Numbered from the stretch's first letter, positions 27,390 through 37,050 are shown. The stretch is 57,038 nt of DNA from Alphaproteobacteria bacterium (GCA_017528205.1 JAFXPE010000025.1:1-57038), one strand, 5' to 3'. Made by a program: numbers and translations. The notes: a model not told the origin generated them from the sequence alone.

Positions 27390-28213
27390 TGGAACAGTTG
27401 CCGAGCTTAAAAGATACGGTCACAAAATATGAGCTTTTGGCCAAAAAAGCTCTGGGGCAGAATTTTTTGCTGGATATGAATATTACGGACAAGATTATCC
27501 GCACTTCTTTGGAAGCGCAGAATAAGCCAGATTTTTCCGGCGAATATGTGTTTGAAGTCGGCCCCGGTCCGGGAGGGTTGACGCGGGCAATTTTGAAGGC
27601 CAAACCGCGACAACTTACCGTAATTGAAATGGACTCGCGCTGTATTCAAATTATGCAGGACATAAAGTCCGTGGTCGGCGAACAGTTGCAAATTGTTGAG
27701 GGCGATGCGCTGAAATATGAGTTTAAGCAAGACGGCATAAAAAATATTGTCAGCAACCTACCCTATAATATTTCGGTGCCGCTGCTAATGATGTGGCTCA
27801 AAAATATAGCCGATTACAGCAGTCTGACACTGATGTTTCAAAAGGAAGTCGCTGACAGAATTACCGCCGAGCCGAACAGCAAAATTTACGGCCGAATTTC
27901 GGTTATGGCGCAACTGACTTGCAAAATAAAAGTGTTGTTTAATTTGAATCCCAACTGTTTTGTGCCGGCGCCGAAAATATGGTCGACCGTGCTGTTGTTT
28001 CAGCCCCTAAAAGAAATTCCGGCTCCGGAAACTTTGCAAAAGGTAGAAAAACTGACCGAAGCAGCTTTCGGACAGCGTCGCAAAATGTTAAGGCAAAGCC
28101 TGAAAAATATTCCGAATCTGGCGGAAATTTGCGCCAATGCCGACGTGCCGTTAACAGCGCGCGCCGAAAACTTAACGCCGGAACAGTATCTGGCGTTGGC
28201 TTTGCAACTCTAA
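27389..28213 (+). CDS. rsmA: 16S rRNA dimethyladenosine transferase RsmA (KsgA)
   Basis: RsmA dimethylates two adjacent adenines in helix 45 of 16S rRNA. The 274-aa protein has the SAM motif EVGPGPGGLTRA (about 51-62), an acidic motif II (VIEMDSRCI) and the catalytic NLPYNIS (motif IV), then the helical domain. It is translationally coupled to surA. In many alphaproteobacteria pdxA lies between the two; it is missing here. Confidence 0.95.
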   Translation: MEQLPSLKDTVTKYELLAKKALGQNFLLDMNITDKIIRTSLEAQNKPDFSGEYVFEVGPGPGGLTRAILKAKPRQLTVIEMDSRCIQIMQDIKSVVGEQLQIVEGDALKYEFKQDGIKNIVSNLPYNISVPLLMMWLKNIADYSSLTLMFQKEVADRITAEPNSKIYGRISVMAQLTCKIKVLFNLNPNCFVPAPKIWSTVLLFQPLKEIPAPETLQKVEKLTEAAFGQRRKMLRQSLKNIPNLAEICANADVPLTARAENLTPEQYLALALQL

Positions 28214-28220
28214 CTCAAGA

Positions 28221-28793
28221 CTACCAAATGTAAGAAAAGAAAATAACCCATAATCCCAGCAGGAATGTGCCCATAAAGCAGATAAACGCCCTGCTGTCCA
28301 AGTTATATACGGCAGGTTCTTTAACCTCAAATCCGTATTTGTTGAAACGAGGCTCGCCGTTGCAGCTCAAAACCCAATACAAGAAAGTGCCGTAGGTTAA
28401 GGCAAAGAAAGGCAGCAAATTGTTAGAATACGGAATTTCCAAATCCCAACATATCAACAAAGCGATGGTCAATATCGCCGCCGGTGCGGTCCACCAACCG
28501 GACATACCCAAATCGTGCAAGCGGCGTACGCTGGTGGAAATTGCCGGCAACAAGAAATAAACGGCAAAAATATTCAACACCATTTTCGGCTCGTCCAAAA
28601 GCCAACCCGCCAACACCGAAAGCAAGAAAATAACCAGACTGACGGAATTGAAGGCCCAAAATTCATAACGAGAAGTCCGCCCTTTTAATTCAAAAAAGCG
28701 ATGAATAGCCGCACTCCAGCAAGTAAAAATACTCTTTTTTTCAAAAGACTGAAATCTAGGCTGTATTTGTATTTCAGACATATTTTCCGTCAT
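28221..28793 (-). CDS. DUF805 inner-membrane protein (190 aa)
   Basis: F-E-L-K-G-R-T-S-R-Y-E-F-W at about residues 34-46 and RRLHDLGMSGWW at about 91-102 are DUF805 signatures. Four or so hydrophobic spans follow this pattern. The biochemical role is unknown; some relatives appear in membrane-stress or defence settings. The start follows AAGGAG. The gene converges on rsmA with 7 bp between stops. Confidence 0.85.
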   Translation of the reverse strand: MTENMSEIQIQPRFQSFEKKSIFTCWSAAIHRFFELKGRTSRYEFWAFNSVSLVIFLLSVLAGWLLDEPKMVLNIFAVYFLLPAISTSVRRLHDLGMSGWWTAPAAILTIALLICWDLEIPYSNNLLPFFALTYGTFLYWVLSCNGEPRFNKYGFEVKEPAVYNLDSRAFICFMGTFLLGLWVIFFSYIW

Positions 28794-28818
28794 ATCCGTC
28801 TCCTTGTTTTAACAAAGG

Positions 28819-28846
28819 AGGCACTTTCCAAAAACAGAAAGTGCCT
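28819..28846 (-). terminator. Hairpin downstream of tsf
   Basis: A perfect 10-bp stem (AGGCACTTTC with GAAAGTGCCT) around an 8-nt loop, 12 bp past the tsf stop. The following tract, CCTTTGTTTT, is only moderately T-rich. Confidence 0.6.
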
Positions 28847-28858
28847 TGTTTCATTAAA

Positions 28859-29782
28859 TTATTTTGCCAACTGAGCCTGAACTTCGGCCGCAAAATCTTC
28901 TTCTTTCTTCTGCAAACCATCGCCCAGCTTAAAGAATACATAGTCGGTCAACTTAATGTCGGCACCGCATTCTTTAGCCGCTTCGGCAATAATGTCTTTA
29001 ACTTTTTTATCCGGATCCATGATGTAGTTTTGTTCTTCCAAAACAACTTCTTCATAGAACTTACGGATACGGCCTTCAACCATTTTTTCAATGATGTTGG
29101 CCGGTTTGCCGGAAGCCGCAGCTTGTTCGGCAAAAATAGATTTTTCATGTTCAACCGCAGCCGGATCAACATTTGCAATATTCAAAGCAATCGGCTGAGC
29201 CGCCGCAACGTGCATTGCAATATGTTTACCCAAGTCAGCCAATTTGGCTTTGTCGGCCGCAGATTCCAAAGCAACCAAAACGCCGATTTTGCCCAGTCCG
29301 GCACGCAATGCGTTATGAACATATGAGCAAACCAAACCGTTGTTTACGCTAACAACTTTGGCGCGACGCAAATTCATATTTTCACCGATACGGGCAATCA
29401 TGTCGGTCAAGCGTTCACCAAAGGTTTTGCCACCGGCATCTTGAGCATTTTTCATTGCTTCAACATCGCCGTTGTTGGCCAAAGCAACTTTGGCGGCGTC
29501 TTCAACATAAGCTTGGAAAATATCGTTTTTGGCCACGAAGTCGGTTTCGGAGTTAACTTCAACCGCAGCACCTTTGTTGCCTTCAACATAAACTGCTACC
29601 AAACCTTCAGCAGCGATACGGCTGGATTTTTTCGCAGCTGACGCCAAACCTTTTTTACGCAACCAGTCAACGGCTGTTTCCATATTTCCGTTGGCCTCAA
29701 CCAAAGCTTTTTTGCAATCAAGCATACCGGCGCCGGTGCTTTCTCTCAATTCTTTTACCATAGCGGCTGTAATATCTGCCAT
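28859..29782 (-). CDS. tsf: Translation elongation factor Ts
   Basis: EF-Ts recycles EF-Tu-GDP. The 307-aa protein has the UBA-like N-terminus ([19 protein letters not shown]) and the core motif [10 protein letters not shown], followed by the dimerisation and C-terminal modules. It follows rpsB with a 96-bp spacer that holds a GC-rich hairpin. pyrH and frr, common next genes, do not follow. Confidence 0.97.
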   Translation of the reverse strand: MADITAAMVKELRESTGAGMLDCKKALVEANGNMETAVDWLRKKGLASAAKKSSRIAAEGLVAVYVEGNKGAAVEVNSETDFVAKNDIFQAYVEDAAKVALANNGDVEAMKNAQDAGGKTFGERLTDMIARIGENMNLRRAKVVSVNNGLVCSYVHNALRAGLGKIGVLVALESAADKAKLADLGKHIAMHVAAAQPIALNIANVDPAAVEHEKSIFAEQAAASGKPANIIEKMVEGRIRKFYEEVVLEEQNYIMDPDKKVKDIIAEAAKECGADIKLTDYVFFKLGDGLQKKEEDFAAEVQAQLAK

Positions 29783-29824
29783 CTTTTTTATTCCTTATAA
29801 AAAATTTTAATTCTTCTCTGCAAA

Positions 29825-29850
29825 GCGCGGCAATCGGTTGACCACCGCGC
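29825..29850 (-). promoter_or_regulatory. GC-rich hairpin between rpsB and tsf
   Basis: GCGCGG (29825-29830) and CCGCGC (29845-29850), with inner CGGTTG/ACC pairing, form a strong stem with no T-tract. It probably acts as a processing or attenuation site that sets the tsf/rpsB ratio. Confidence 0.4.
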
Positions 29851-29878
29851 CTTGCCAATTCATACTTTGTCAGACTGA

Positions 29879-30670
29879 TTATTCAGCTGTTTTAGCCTTA
29901 CGCGGCGCTCTTTTCTTGGCCGGAGCTTTTTCTTCTGCCGGAGCTTCGGCATCAGAAATTTCCAAACCTTTCGCAGCTATTTCGGCAGAAACGCCGTCCA
30001 AAATCGCGCCGGATACCAAGTCGCAATAGAACTGAATGGCTCTGATTGCATCATCGTTACCCGGAACCGGATAATCTACTTCGTTCGGGTTAGCATTGGT
30101 ATCAACAATGCCGACTACCGGAATACCCAGTTTTTTAGCTTCTTTAACCGCCAAAGCTTCTTTCGGTGTGTCGATTACGAACAACAAATCCGGCTGTCCG
30201 CCCATATCTTTAATACCGTTCAAAACTTCCGCCAATTTTTCGCGTTCTTTTTTCAGGTTCAAGACTTCTTTTTTGGTATAGCCTTCGTAAGCGTTCTTTT
30301 CTTCCATTTCGTTAAGTTTGTTCAAACGCGTAATGGATTTATACACGGTCTTCCAGTTTGTCAACATACCGCCGAGCCAGCGATAATTAACATAATATTG
30401 GCCGCATCTTTCTGCGCTTTCCTTAACGATTTCCTGAGCTTGTCTTTTGGTGGCAACAAACAAAACCTTACCGCCCTGAGCCACAACATCGCGAGTTGCG
30501 TTCAATGCGTTGTAAAGCATCGGATAAGATTTTTGTAAGTCAATAATGTGAACATTATCTTTTTTGCCGTAAATATACGGTGCCATTTGCGGATTCCAAC
30601 GACGAGCGTGGTGTCCGAAGTGTACGCCAGCTTCAACCATCTGACGCAATGTAAATGTAGGAATTGTCAT
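29879..30670 (-). CDS. rpsB: 30S ribosomal protein S2
   Basis: The 263-aa protein opens with LRQMVEAGVHFGHHARRWNPQM and contains the RWLGGMLTNWKT and PDLLFVIDT segments of S2. The C-terminal tail is Lys/Ala-rich. S2 binds late in 30S assembly. The leader from 30671 to about 30850 is long and could form CTCCG/CGGAG pairing (30700-30704 with 30729-30733), compatible with the autoregulation known for rpsB in other bacteria. A weak promoter-like TTGAAA lies near 30830-30836. Confidence 0.97.
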   Translation of the reverse strand: MTIPTFTLRQMVEAGVHFGHHARRWNPQMAPYIYGKKDNVHIIDLQKSYPMLYNALNATRDVVAQGGKVLFVATKRQAQEIVKESAERCGQYYVNYRWLGGMLTNWKTVYKSITRLNKLNEMEEKNAYEGYTKKEVLNLKKEREKLAEVLNGIKDMGGQPDLLFVIDTPKEALAVKEAKKLGIPVVGIVDTNANPNEVDYPVPGNDDAIRAIQFYCDLVSGAILDGVSAEIAAKGLEISDAEAPAEEKAPAKKRAPRKAKTAE

Positions 30671-30857
30671 TTTATATATATCCTTTTTTCCGGTTAAACC
30701 TCCGCAGACTCTTGGCTTTTGACAGCACCGGAGCGAATAAGGCTTTGGCCCTTCCGCCTGTCTGCGTGTGTGTTGTTATAAAGCCGCACCATTGCGACTT
30801 CGGGCTATTTTTAACACATTATTATTATTTTTCAAGCATTTTTTAATGTTTAAAGCA

Positions 30858-30894
30858 AAAAAAATCTCTCCTTTGTTCAAGCGAGAGATTTTTT
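30858..30894 (-). terminator. Terminator of the ankyrin membrane operon
   Basis: AAAATCTCTC and GAGAGATTTT form the stem; eight T follow on the minus strand. It lies 16 bp past the stop of the 297-aa ankyrin gene. Confidence 0.85.
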
Positions 30895-30909
30895 AAGATA
30901 AAGCTCGGA

Positions 30910-31803
30910 TTATCTTAAGTGCTTCTCAAAAAACTTGTCGGTTTGAGCAATTTTGGCTGTTTCTATCTTAGTTCTTTCCCTATCAAGTCCGACCGTTTCA
31001 ATAAAGTACTTGTCACCTTCTGTATAAACTCCGGCACTGCTGTGTTCCCAACCGTCTTTATCTGCTTTTACTTCATATCCCTTAGTCTCTTCTTCCAAAA
31101 TACGTTCATCGGCTTTGGCTAAAATATTGTTAAGTTCACGCAATTTTTGCGAATTACCGCCGTGATTAACTTTGGCATTTTTCTTTTCGGAAATTTCGCG
31201 TTGCAGAGTCTGCCCTTTCAATGTATGCATCATAGCAGCATAATCCCCGGCTGTTGCTCCGTCTTTGTCTTTAACGTTGACGTCAACATTAATGCTTATT
31301 AAATAAAGCGCCCCTTGATAAGCCTTGGCAGATTCCGCTTCTTTTACCAGTTGCATCAACGGAGTTTGACCTTTATCATTCGGGGTATTGATATTGTTGG
31401 CTCCGTTTGCTACTGCCGCTTTCATTCCTTCAACATCTCGAGCTTGCAAAGCCTTGTTAAACTCCTTATTTGCTTCATCGATAATAGCTTTTTTCTGAGC
31501 TTCGAATTTGGCTTTTTCAGCGTTAAGTTCCGCCATTTTTTTGGCATCAACTTTTTTCATGGCATAAAATTTGCCATTTTCAACGTCAGCCGATATTTTT
31601 TCGGCATCAGGATTTATCGCATACCATTCATTTTTTTGTTTTTCGGCATTTTTCTTTTCTATAAATTTAGCTGTCTCATACGCGCCGCCGCCCAAAACCG
31701 CAATCCCGCCGGCAATCATAAAGGCTTTGAACAGTTTGCCGTAGTTTCTCGGCTTACGTTCAAGGTCTTTCCATCTCTCTGTTTCGTCGATTTCTTCTGC
31801 CAT
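30910..31803 (-). CDS. Membrane-anchored ankyrin-repeat protein (297 aa)
   Basis: One hydrophobic segment (about residues 25-45) follows a short charged N-terminus. A Lys/Glu-rich helix spans about 85-125. Two ankyrin repeats at about 120-200 show NDKGQTPLMQLV and DKDGATAGDYAAMM. The charged C-terminus has no recognised domain. A bitopic protein with a soluble interaction module is likely; which side it faces is not certain. It lies 15 bp downstream of another single-span protein, so the two probably work together. Confidence 0.7.
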   Translation of the reverse strand: MAEEIDETERWKDLERKPRNYGKLFKAFMIAGGIAVLGGGAYETAKFIEKKNAEKQKNEWYAINPDAEKISADVENGKFYAMKKVDAKKMAELNAEKAKFEAQKKAIIDEANKEFNKALQARDVEGMKAAVANGANNINTPNDKGQTPLMQLVKEAESAKAYQGALYLISINVDVNVKDKDGATAGDYAAMMHTLKGQTLQREISEKKNAKVNHGGNSQKLRELNNILAKADERILEEETKGYEVKADKDGWEHSSAGVYTEGDKYFIETVGLDRERTKIETAKIAQTDKFFEKHLR

Positions 31804-31818
31804 GTTTTTGCTCCTTCT

Positions 31819-32499
31819 TTATTTTTGATAGCCGGATTTTGCAACCGCATCTTGCCAACTTATCGCACCTTTTCCGGTGGCCATCCGTGTGGCACTTTTT
31901 GCCGCTTCCGTGTTATCAACTCTTTCTTGAATCTTTTCTTTCAGCCTGTTATATTCTTCTTGATTCAATCCGGCGCGCTGACGCAAGTTTTCGCCCAGTT
32001 CGTCCATTTCTTCCATTGACATACCGGTACCGACCTGACTTTTGGCTTCGTACATTTTTTGCGCATCGTCTTCCGTTAATTGCGGTGCCCCGTCTCCCGG
32101 CGTCATATCATCAACCCATCCGGTTCCGGCATCACCGAGGGTGTGTTTACCCTCAATAATCCGTTGGTATTCTTGCTCGGCGGCAATTGCATCACGTTCA
32201 AAATCCTCCAATTGAGGCTCTTCTTGAACAACAGCCGGCTCGGCAATCGGTTCGGCATCAACAAAAGACACTTCCGGCGAAATTTTAGTAAGTGTTTCCG
32301 TCGGCTGTGACTTCTTTTCATTTTCCGCCACACTTTTAACCATACCGCCGACGCCCAAACTGGCAGCGACTGCAGCAACAGCCACGCCGGCTTTCGCCAA
32401 ACCAGAAGTGCGTAGCCACTCCATCAACACGTTTTTGCGTTGTGAGTTTTCACGCATTTTTTCGGCGAGTTCCAAATATTCTTGATTAGGTTTTACCAT
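31819..32499 (-). CDS. Hypothetical single-span membrane protein (226 aa), partner of the ankyrin protein
   Basis: A cytosolic-type N-terminus (NQEYLELAEKMRENSQRKN) precedes an Ala/Gly/Val-rich hydrophobic segment (about 36-54). An acidic, Pro/Glu-rich linker follows, then a helical region with DELGENLRQRAGLNQEEYN. I do not recognise a family. It is the first gene of a two-gene operon. A TATAAT lies about 35 bp upstream of the start, and the start follows AAGGAG. Confidence 0.6.
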   Translation of the reverse strand: MVKPNQEYLELAEKMRENSQRKNVLMEWLRTSGLAKAGVAVAAVAASLGVGGMVKSVAENEKKSQPTETLTKISPEVSFVDAEPIAEPAVVQEEPQLEDFERDAIAAEQEYQRIIEGKHTLGDAGTGWVDDMTPGDGAPQLTEDDAQKMYEAKSQVGTGMSMEEMDELGENLRQRAGLNQEEYNRLKEKIQERVDNTEAAKSATRMATGKGAISWQDAVAKSGYQK

Positions 32500-32575
32500 T
32501 TTCTTCTCCTTAATTTTCTTTTATGGTAAACCAATTATACTTTTTTGTCAACTTTTTTAGATAAAATTTTATCAA

Positions 32576-32600
32576 AAATGCCCGAACGTGTCGGGCATTT
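32576..32600 (-). terminator. Terminator of the exported 504-aa protein gene
   Basis: A perfect 10-bp stem (AAATGCCCGA with TCGGGCATTT) around a 5-nt loop, then TTGATAAAATTTT on the minus strand. Confidence 0.75.
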
Positions 32601-32617
32601 AAGATATTATATAATAT

Positions 32618-34132
32618 TTATTTTCCTAGTTTTTTCCGCTCTTCCATCAGTTTTTTGATTCTTTCCGCCTTTTCTTTGTCTTTCATTTCTTTTTCCATCT
32701 GCATTTTTTGGAAGTTCAGCTTTACCGGCTCGCCGATTTTCTTATTATCGCGGAATATGCCTTTGTCGGTAAACTTGATAACGGTGGTAGAATCGTCTTT
32801 GCTGACATCAATGTATTTTTTCAGCTCGGCAAACGGAGTTCCCTCACCGCAAGCCGGAATCGTCGCGGCGTGCGGATTTTTCAAACATTGTTTTTGTTCC
32901 GGAAAGATATTATACAGGTTTTTAACGTCTATCCGGCCTACGCCGTCCAAAAATCCGTTCTTTTTATGAAAATTAAACTTGCCGGAAATTTCCGCGTCGG
33001 CAAACACCAATTTCAGGCCCGCGAGCATTTCCGCCTTGTCGACAATCGTATCCATAACTTTGGCCATTTCGCGGTCATTATCGACACCGGTTTCGGCCTT
33101 TTCCTGTTGCAATTTGCTCATTTTCTTAAAGCTGGCGGAATCCACATCATTTAGGGCAAACTTCAGCTCCATCGATTGCAACTTTTTCGCCGTACCCAAC
33201 ATTGCCTCAATCATACTGCCTTTAACGGAAATATTGCTTAAGTTCATTACGCCGACGCAATCAAAAGTTTCCGTCGGTTTCCAAGTGTTATAATTTTTAA
33301 CCTCGGAGTCAAACGAGATGTGAACGTCAAACATATCAACCCCGACGGAAATTCCCTTATCCGTGGCATGCGACTGCGAAAAAATGAGATATTCTATATT
33401 CTGCGCCGGATTAGAATAGTCAAACTGAGCGTCCTCCGGCAATTTGAATTTCAATTCGGCGTTGTGATTGCCGGAATTTATCCGCATCGAGAATATCGGA
33501 AAAGCAAAGTTCAAATTGTCCAAATCGGAGCCGTAATTATAAGTGAGGATTTCGCCCTCTTTGGTTACTTTGCGGTTAACCGAAAGCGCGTTCAAATTGC
33601 CCATTTCCTTTTTTAATCCGGTGGTAGAATCTTTTGAAGTATAGGCAATATTTTTTGCCGAGAGCGTATCTTGGCTTATCAAACCCAAAGCCGGAACTAC
33701 CACGGTTTCTTCGCTAAAATCTTTAATTTCGAAATCTTTAATGAAAGCAAACGGGAACAAGTTATATAACTGAGCCAAAAATTTATCGGCCTTAATGTCG
33801 GTGATTTTGTATTGTGCATGGCCGTCAAAATCTTCAATTTTGGCGCAAGTTGCTTCGGTTTCGGCAATGTAGGAAACTTCTTTTTCAATTTTCGGTTCGG
33901 CATCGCCGTCTTTTACGTCGGCGGCCATCACCTGTTGCATCAAACTTTCCACCGCCACCTGCGGATAAGTGATTTTGCAGGTATCTTCGCTTATTTCCGC
34001 CTTAACTTCGGCGCCGTAAGTTTCGGACAGCATTTTTGCCAGCAACTCAGCATCGGTGTTTTCGGACCAAGCGTTGTTGCCGCCGATTTGTAACGCGGCC
34101 AAAAATAATCCGCAAAAAATAACTTTCTTCAT
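32618..34132 (-). CDS. Exported hypothetical protein (504 aa)
   Basis: The start at 34132 gives a clean signal peptide (residues 1-22) and has GGGAG upstream; the frame extends further but over a divergent leader. The mature part is beta-rich with alternating polar and hydrophobic residues and two or three Cys pairs. The C-terminal 40 residues are a highly charged Lys/Glu helix. The fold might be an AsmA/DUF945/DUF2125-like periplasmic barrel-like domain, but I cannot assign a family. It is a single gene divergent from parE. Confidence 0.6.
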   Translation of the reverse strand: MKKVIFCGLFLAALQIGGNNAWSENTDAELLAKMLSETYGAEVKAEISEDTCKITYPQVAVESLMQQVMAADVKDGDAEPKIEKEVSYIAETEATCAKIEDFDGHAQYKITDIKADKFLAQLYNLFPFAFIKDFEIKDFSEETVVVPALGLISQDTLSAKNIAYTSKDSTTGLKKEMGNLNALSVNRKVTKEGEILTYNYGSDLDNLNFAFPIFSMRINSGNHNAELKFKLPEDAQFDYSNPAQNIEYLIFSQSHATDKGISVGVDMFDVHISFDSEVKNYNTWKPTETFDCVGVMNLSNISVKGSMIEAMLGTAKKLQSMELKFALNDVDSASFKKMSKLQQEKAETGVDNDREMAKVMDTIVDKAEMLAGLKLVFADAEISGKFNFHKKNGFLDGVGRIDVKNLYNIFPEQKQCLKNPHAATIPACGEGTPFAELKKYIDVSKDDSTTVIKFTDKGIFRDNKKIGEPVKLNFQKMQMEKEMKDKEKAERIKKLMEERKKLGK

Positions 34133-34322
34133 AATATCATACTCCCTAAAATTTGGATTTTCTCTGTTTTTCATCATAAAAAAAATTATTTGTTTCGCAA
34201 CATTTTTTTTGATTATCGGCAAAATATTTGCTGTTTTGTTGTTTATTAATTCGCCTTTTTGCTTGTATTTTCCGCAGTTATCGGCTAATTTCTTTTTAAT
34301 TTCAGAGTATTTGAGGATAGAG

Positions 34323-36320
34323 ATGGCCGATTTATTTGAAACAAACACATCATCAACGCAAAGCAAAGCCGAATATACGGCAACCGATATCGAAGTTTTG
34401 GAAGGCTTGGAGCCGGTCAGACACCGTCCGGGAATGTATATCGGCGGCACGGATATTCAGGCTATGCATCATTTGGTGGCAGAAATTTTGGACAACTCCA
34501 TGGACGAGGCAGTCGCCGGTTTTGCCAACCATATTGATGTGACCATGAACGCTGACGGCACGGTTACCATTACCGATAACGGCCGCGGCATTCCGGTTGA
34601 TGAACACCCGAAATATCCGGGAGTATCGGCCCTTGAGGTGATTTTAACCACCCTCCATTCCGGTGGCAAATTCGGCGGCGGAGCTTATAAAGTTTCCGGC
34701 GGTTTGCACGGTGTGGGGCTTTCGGTGGTGAATGCCCTTTCGGAAACTTTGGTGGTTGAAGTGGCGCGCGACAAAAAACTTTATCGGCAGGAATATTCGC
34801 GCGGCAAACCGCTGACTCCGTTAACTTTGGTCGGCAATTGTCCAAATCGGCGCGGCACCTCCATAACATTTAAGCCGGACGCCGAAATTTTTGAGGGCAA
34901 CAATGCTTTTATTGCCAATCGTGTATATCGTATGGCTCGATCCAAAGCTTTTTTGTTCAAAGGTGTGCTGATTAACTGGAAATGCGCGCCGGAGCTTATT
35001 ACCGAGGGAGATACCACTCCAATTGATGCCGAATTGCATTATCCGAACGGATTGTCGGACTTTTTGAATATTCAAATCGGGGATCGTCCGACGGTTAATC
35101 GCGAAGCATTTACCGGAGAATCCGAGTTGGCCAATAATGAGGGACGGGTTGAGTGGGCTATCACCTGGCCGCTCGATGAAAAAGGCTTTTCATATTCTTA
35201 TTGCAATACGGTCATCACCCCCGACGGCGGCACGCACGAAACCGGTTTTCGCTCAGCCTTAACCCGCGGCTTGAAAGAGTATGGCGATATGGCTAACTAC
35301 AAAAAAATTTCCGCCATGACCGCTGATGACTTATTAAGCGACGCCTGTTTGATGCTTTCGGTGTTTATTACCGACCCGCAATTTCAGGGCCAAACCAAGG
35401 ATAAACTGACTTCGACCAAAGCCATTCACTTGGTGGAAACCGCGGTAAAAGATTCTTTTGACCATTGGCTGTCGTCCGATGTTGAAAACGCCAAAGCTCT
35501 GATAGAATACGTTTTGGAACGAGCCGAAGCTCGCCGCAAAAAGAAAGAAGAAAAAGCACAAGCCCGCAAAGCCCCAACCAAAAAATTGAGACTTCCGGGA
35601 AAATTAGCGGATTGTTCGCAAGCGGCAGCAGAAAATACGGAAATATTCATCGTTGAGGGTGATTCCGCCGGCGGATCAGCCAAACAGGGACGCGATCGGG
35701 TTACGCAGGCAATTTTGCCATTGCGCGGTAAAATACTGAACGTGGCCAGCGCTTCGGTGGAAAGAATTGCACAAAATCAAGAAATCAAAGATATGATTGA
35801 GGCCCTCGGCTGCGGCGTAAAAGATAATTATAACGAAGACAATCTGCGTTATGAAAAAATCATCATCATGACCGATGCCGATGTTGACGGTGCGCACATT
35901 ACTTCGCTGTTGATGACGTTTTTCTATCAGCATATGCCGAAGCTTATCGAAAACGGACACTTGTTTATTGCCACTCCGCCGCTGTATAAAATTGTGGCCG
36001 GCGGCAAAAACTATTATGCGTTGGATGATGAAGAAAAAGATAAAATCCTCAAAAAAGTGGTAAAAGGTAATATAAAGCCGGATATCAGCCGCTTTAAGGG
36101 TTTGGGAGAAATGAGCCCTACACAGCTTAAAGAAACCACTATGGATAAGGAAAACCGTGTGCTCTTGCGGGTGATGATTCCGAGTACCGATACTGAGGAA
36201 GGTCGAGCGGAAGATTTTGAAACCCGCCGCCAAGTCGAGCGCTTAATGGGTAAAGATCCGGAACCGCGCTTCCGTTTTATTATCGAACGAGCCAAGTTTG
36301 TAGACAATCTGGATATTTAA
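34323..36320 (+). CDS. parE: DNA topoisomerase IV subunit B (ParE)
   Basis: The 665-aa type IIA topoisomerase ATPase subunit begins at an ATG after GAGGATAGAG. GHKL ATPase motifs are EILDNSMDEAVAG, TDNGRGIPV and the GGLHGVGLSVVNALS lid. The TOPRIM domain has IVEGDSAGGSAKQGRD and TDADVDGAHI. At 665 aa, with the ILPLRGKILNVASASVERI block, it fits alphaproteobacterial ParE better than the longer GyrB. It decatenates daughter chromosomes with ParC. No parC or gyrA is nearby. Confidence 0.88.
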   Translation: MADLFETNTSSTQSKAEYTATDIEVLEGLEPVRHRPGMYIGGTDIQAMHHLVAEILDNSMDEAVAGFANHIDVTMNADGTVTITDNGRGIPVDEHPKYPGVSALEVILTTLHSGGKFGGGAYKVSGGLHGVGLSVVNALSETLVVEVARDKKLYRQEYSRGKPLTPLTLVGNCPNRRGTSITFKPDAEIFEGNNAFIANRVYRMARSKAFLFKGVLINWKCAPELITEGDTTPIDAELHYPNGLSDFLNIQIGDRPTVNREAFTGESELANNEGRVEWAITWPLDEKGFSYSYCNTVITPDGGTHETGFRSALTRGLKEYGDMANYKKISAMTADDLLSDACLMLSVFITDPQFQGQTKDKLTSTKAIHLVETAVKDSFDHWLSSDVENAKALIEYVLERAEARRKKKEEKAQARKAPTKKLRLPGKLADCSQAAAENTEIFIVEGDSAGGSAKQGRDRVTQAILPLRGKILNVASASVERIAQNQEIKDMIEALGCGVKDNYNEDNLRYEKIIIMTDADVDGAHITSLLMTFFYQHMPKLIENGHLFIATPPLYKIVAGGKNYYALDDEEKDKILKKVVKGNIKPDISRFKGLGEMSPTQLKETTMDKENRVLLRVMIPSTDTEEGRAEDFETRRQVERLMGKDPEPRFRFIIERAKFVDNLDI

Positions 36321-36326
36321 GAGACA

Positions 36327-36878
36327 TTAGATTATTTTTTCCGACAATATTTTAAGACCGAGAAGAATCAATATAACTCCGCCTATTGTTTCGGAAAGCG
36401 TGTGCCAACGCGAGCCGAAAATTGTGCCGATTTTGATGCCGATGCAAGACAGTCCAAAGGTGACAATCCCGATGATTGCTACCGATTGCCACAAATTGAT
36501 ATCCAATACCGCAAAAGAAACACCTACCGCCAAAGCATCAATACTGGTGGCCACCGCCAAAACAAACATTGTCTTCACATCCATGTTCCGACTGGTATCG
36601 CATTCGCTTTTCCTTGCCTCATAAATCATTTTCGCACCAATGAAAAACAGCAAAACAAACGCTATAAAATGTGCGTAATTTTGAAAATATGTGGCAAAAC
36701 TAATGCTGCCGAAATAGCCGATACACGGCATCAGAGCCTGAAAACCGCCAAACCAAATTCCGGCGGTACACATTTGTTTCAAACCGGCGTTTTTGAGCGC
36801 CAATCCTTTACATATCGATACTGCAAAAGAATCCATCGCCAACCCGACAGCCAAAATTAAAAGTTCTAAAAATCCCAT
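36327..36878 (-). CDS. mntP: Manganese efflux pump MntP
   Basis: The 183-aa protein has six predicted spans and the two family motifs with conserved Asp: LAMDSFAVS (D16) and TSIDALAVG (D114). MntP exports excess Mn2+. In many bacteria it is controlled by a yybP-ykoY riboswitch; the leader of about 40 bp here is too short for one. TTGACA with a TAAATA-like -10 sits at about 36911-36935. It converges on parE with 6 bp between stops. Confidence 0.93.
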   Translation of the reverse strand: MGFLELLILAVGLAMDSFAVSICKGLALKNAGLKQMCTAGIWFGGFQALMPCIGYFGSISFATYFQNYAHFIAFVLLFFIGAKMIYEARKSECDTSRNMDVKTMFVLAVATSIDALAVGVSFAVLDINLWQSVAIIGIVTFGLSCIGIKIGTIFGSRWHTLSETIGGVILILLGLKILSEKII

Positions 36879-36961
36879 GTTTACATCTCACCTGATTTAG
36901 GGTTTATTTATCGAATTATTGCTTCAGCTTGTCAAGTTATTTTATATTTTAGAGAAAAATG

Positions 36962-36990
36962 TTGACAAAATTTCGTTTTTCGATTATATT
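36962..36990 (+). promoter_or_regulatory. Near-perfect sigma70 promoter
   Basis: TTGACA (36962-36967), exactly 17 bp, then TATATT (36985-36990). It drives the small membrane protein at 37051, leaving a leader of about 53 nt. Confidence 0.8.
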
Positions 36991-37050
36991 CTGATTACTT
37001 ACCAGACTATTTACAAATTACTATATTCACGACTTACAACAATTACGCCA

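Noticed and set aside
35676..36233. Minus-strand 185-aa frame within parE
   Set aside because: It is a shadow of the TOPRIM-encoding strand of parE with no domain of its own.
34323..36320. Calling this gene gyrB
   Set aside because: The length (665 aa) and TOPRIM-flanking blocks fit alphaproteobacterial ParE; GyrB is longer. A search against both families would settle it.
36879..36940. yybP-ykoY manganese riboswitch upstream of mntP
   Set aside because: The leader is only about 40 bp and lacks the conserved paired loops.
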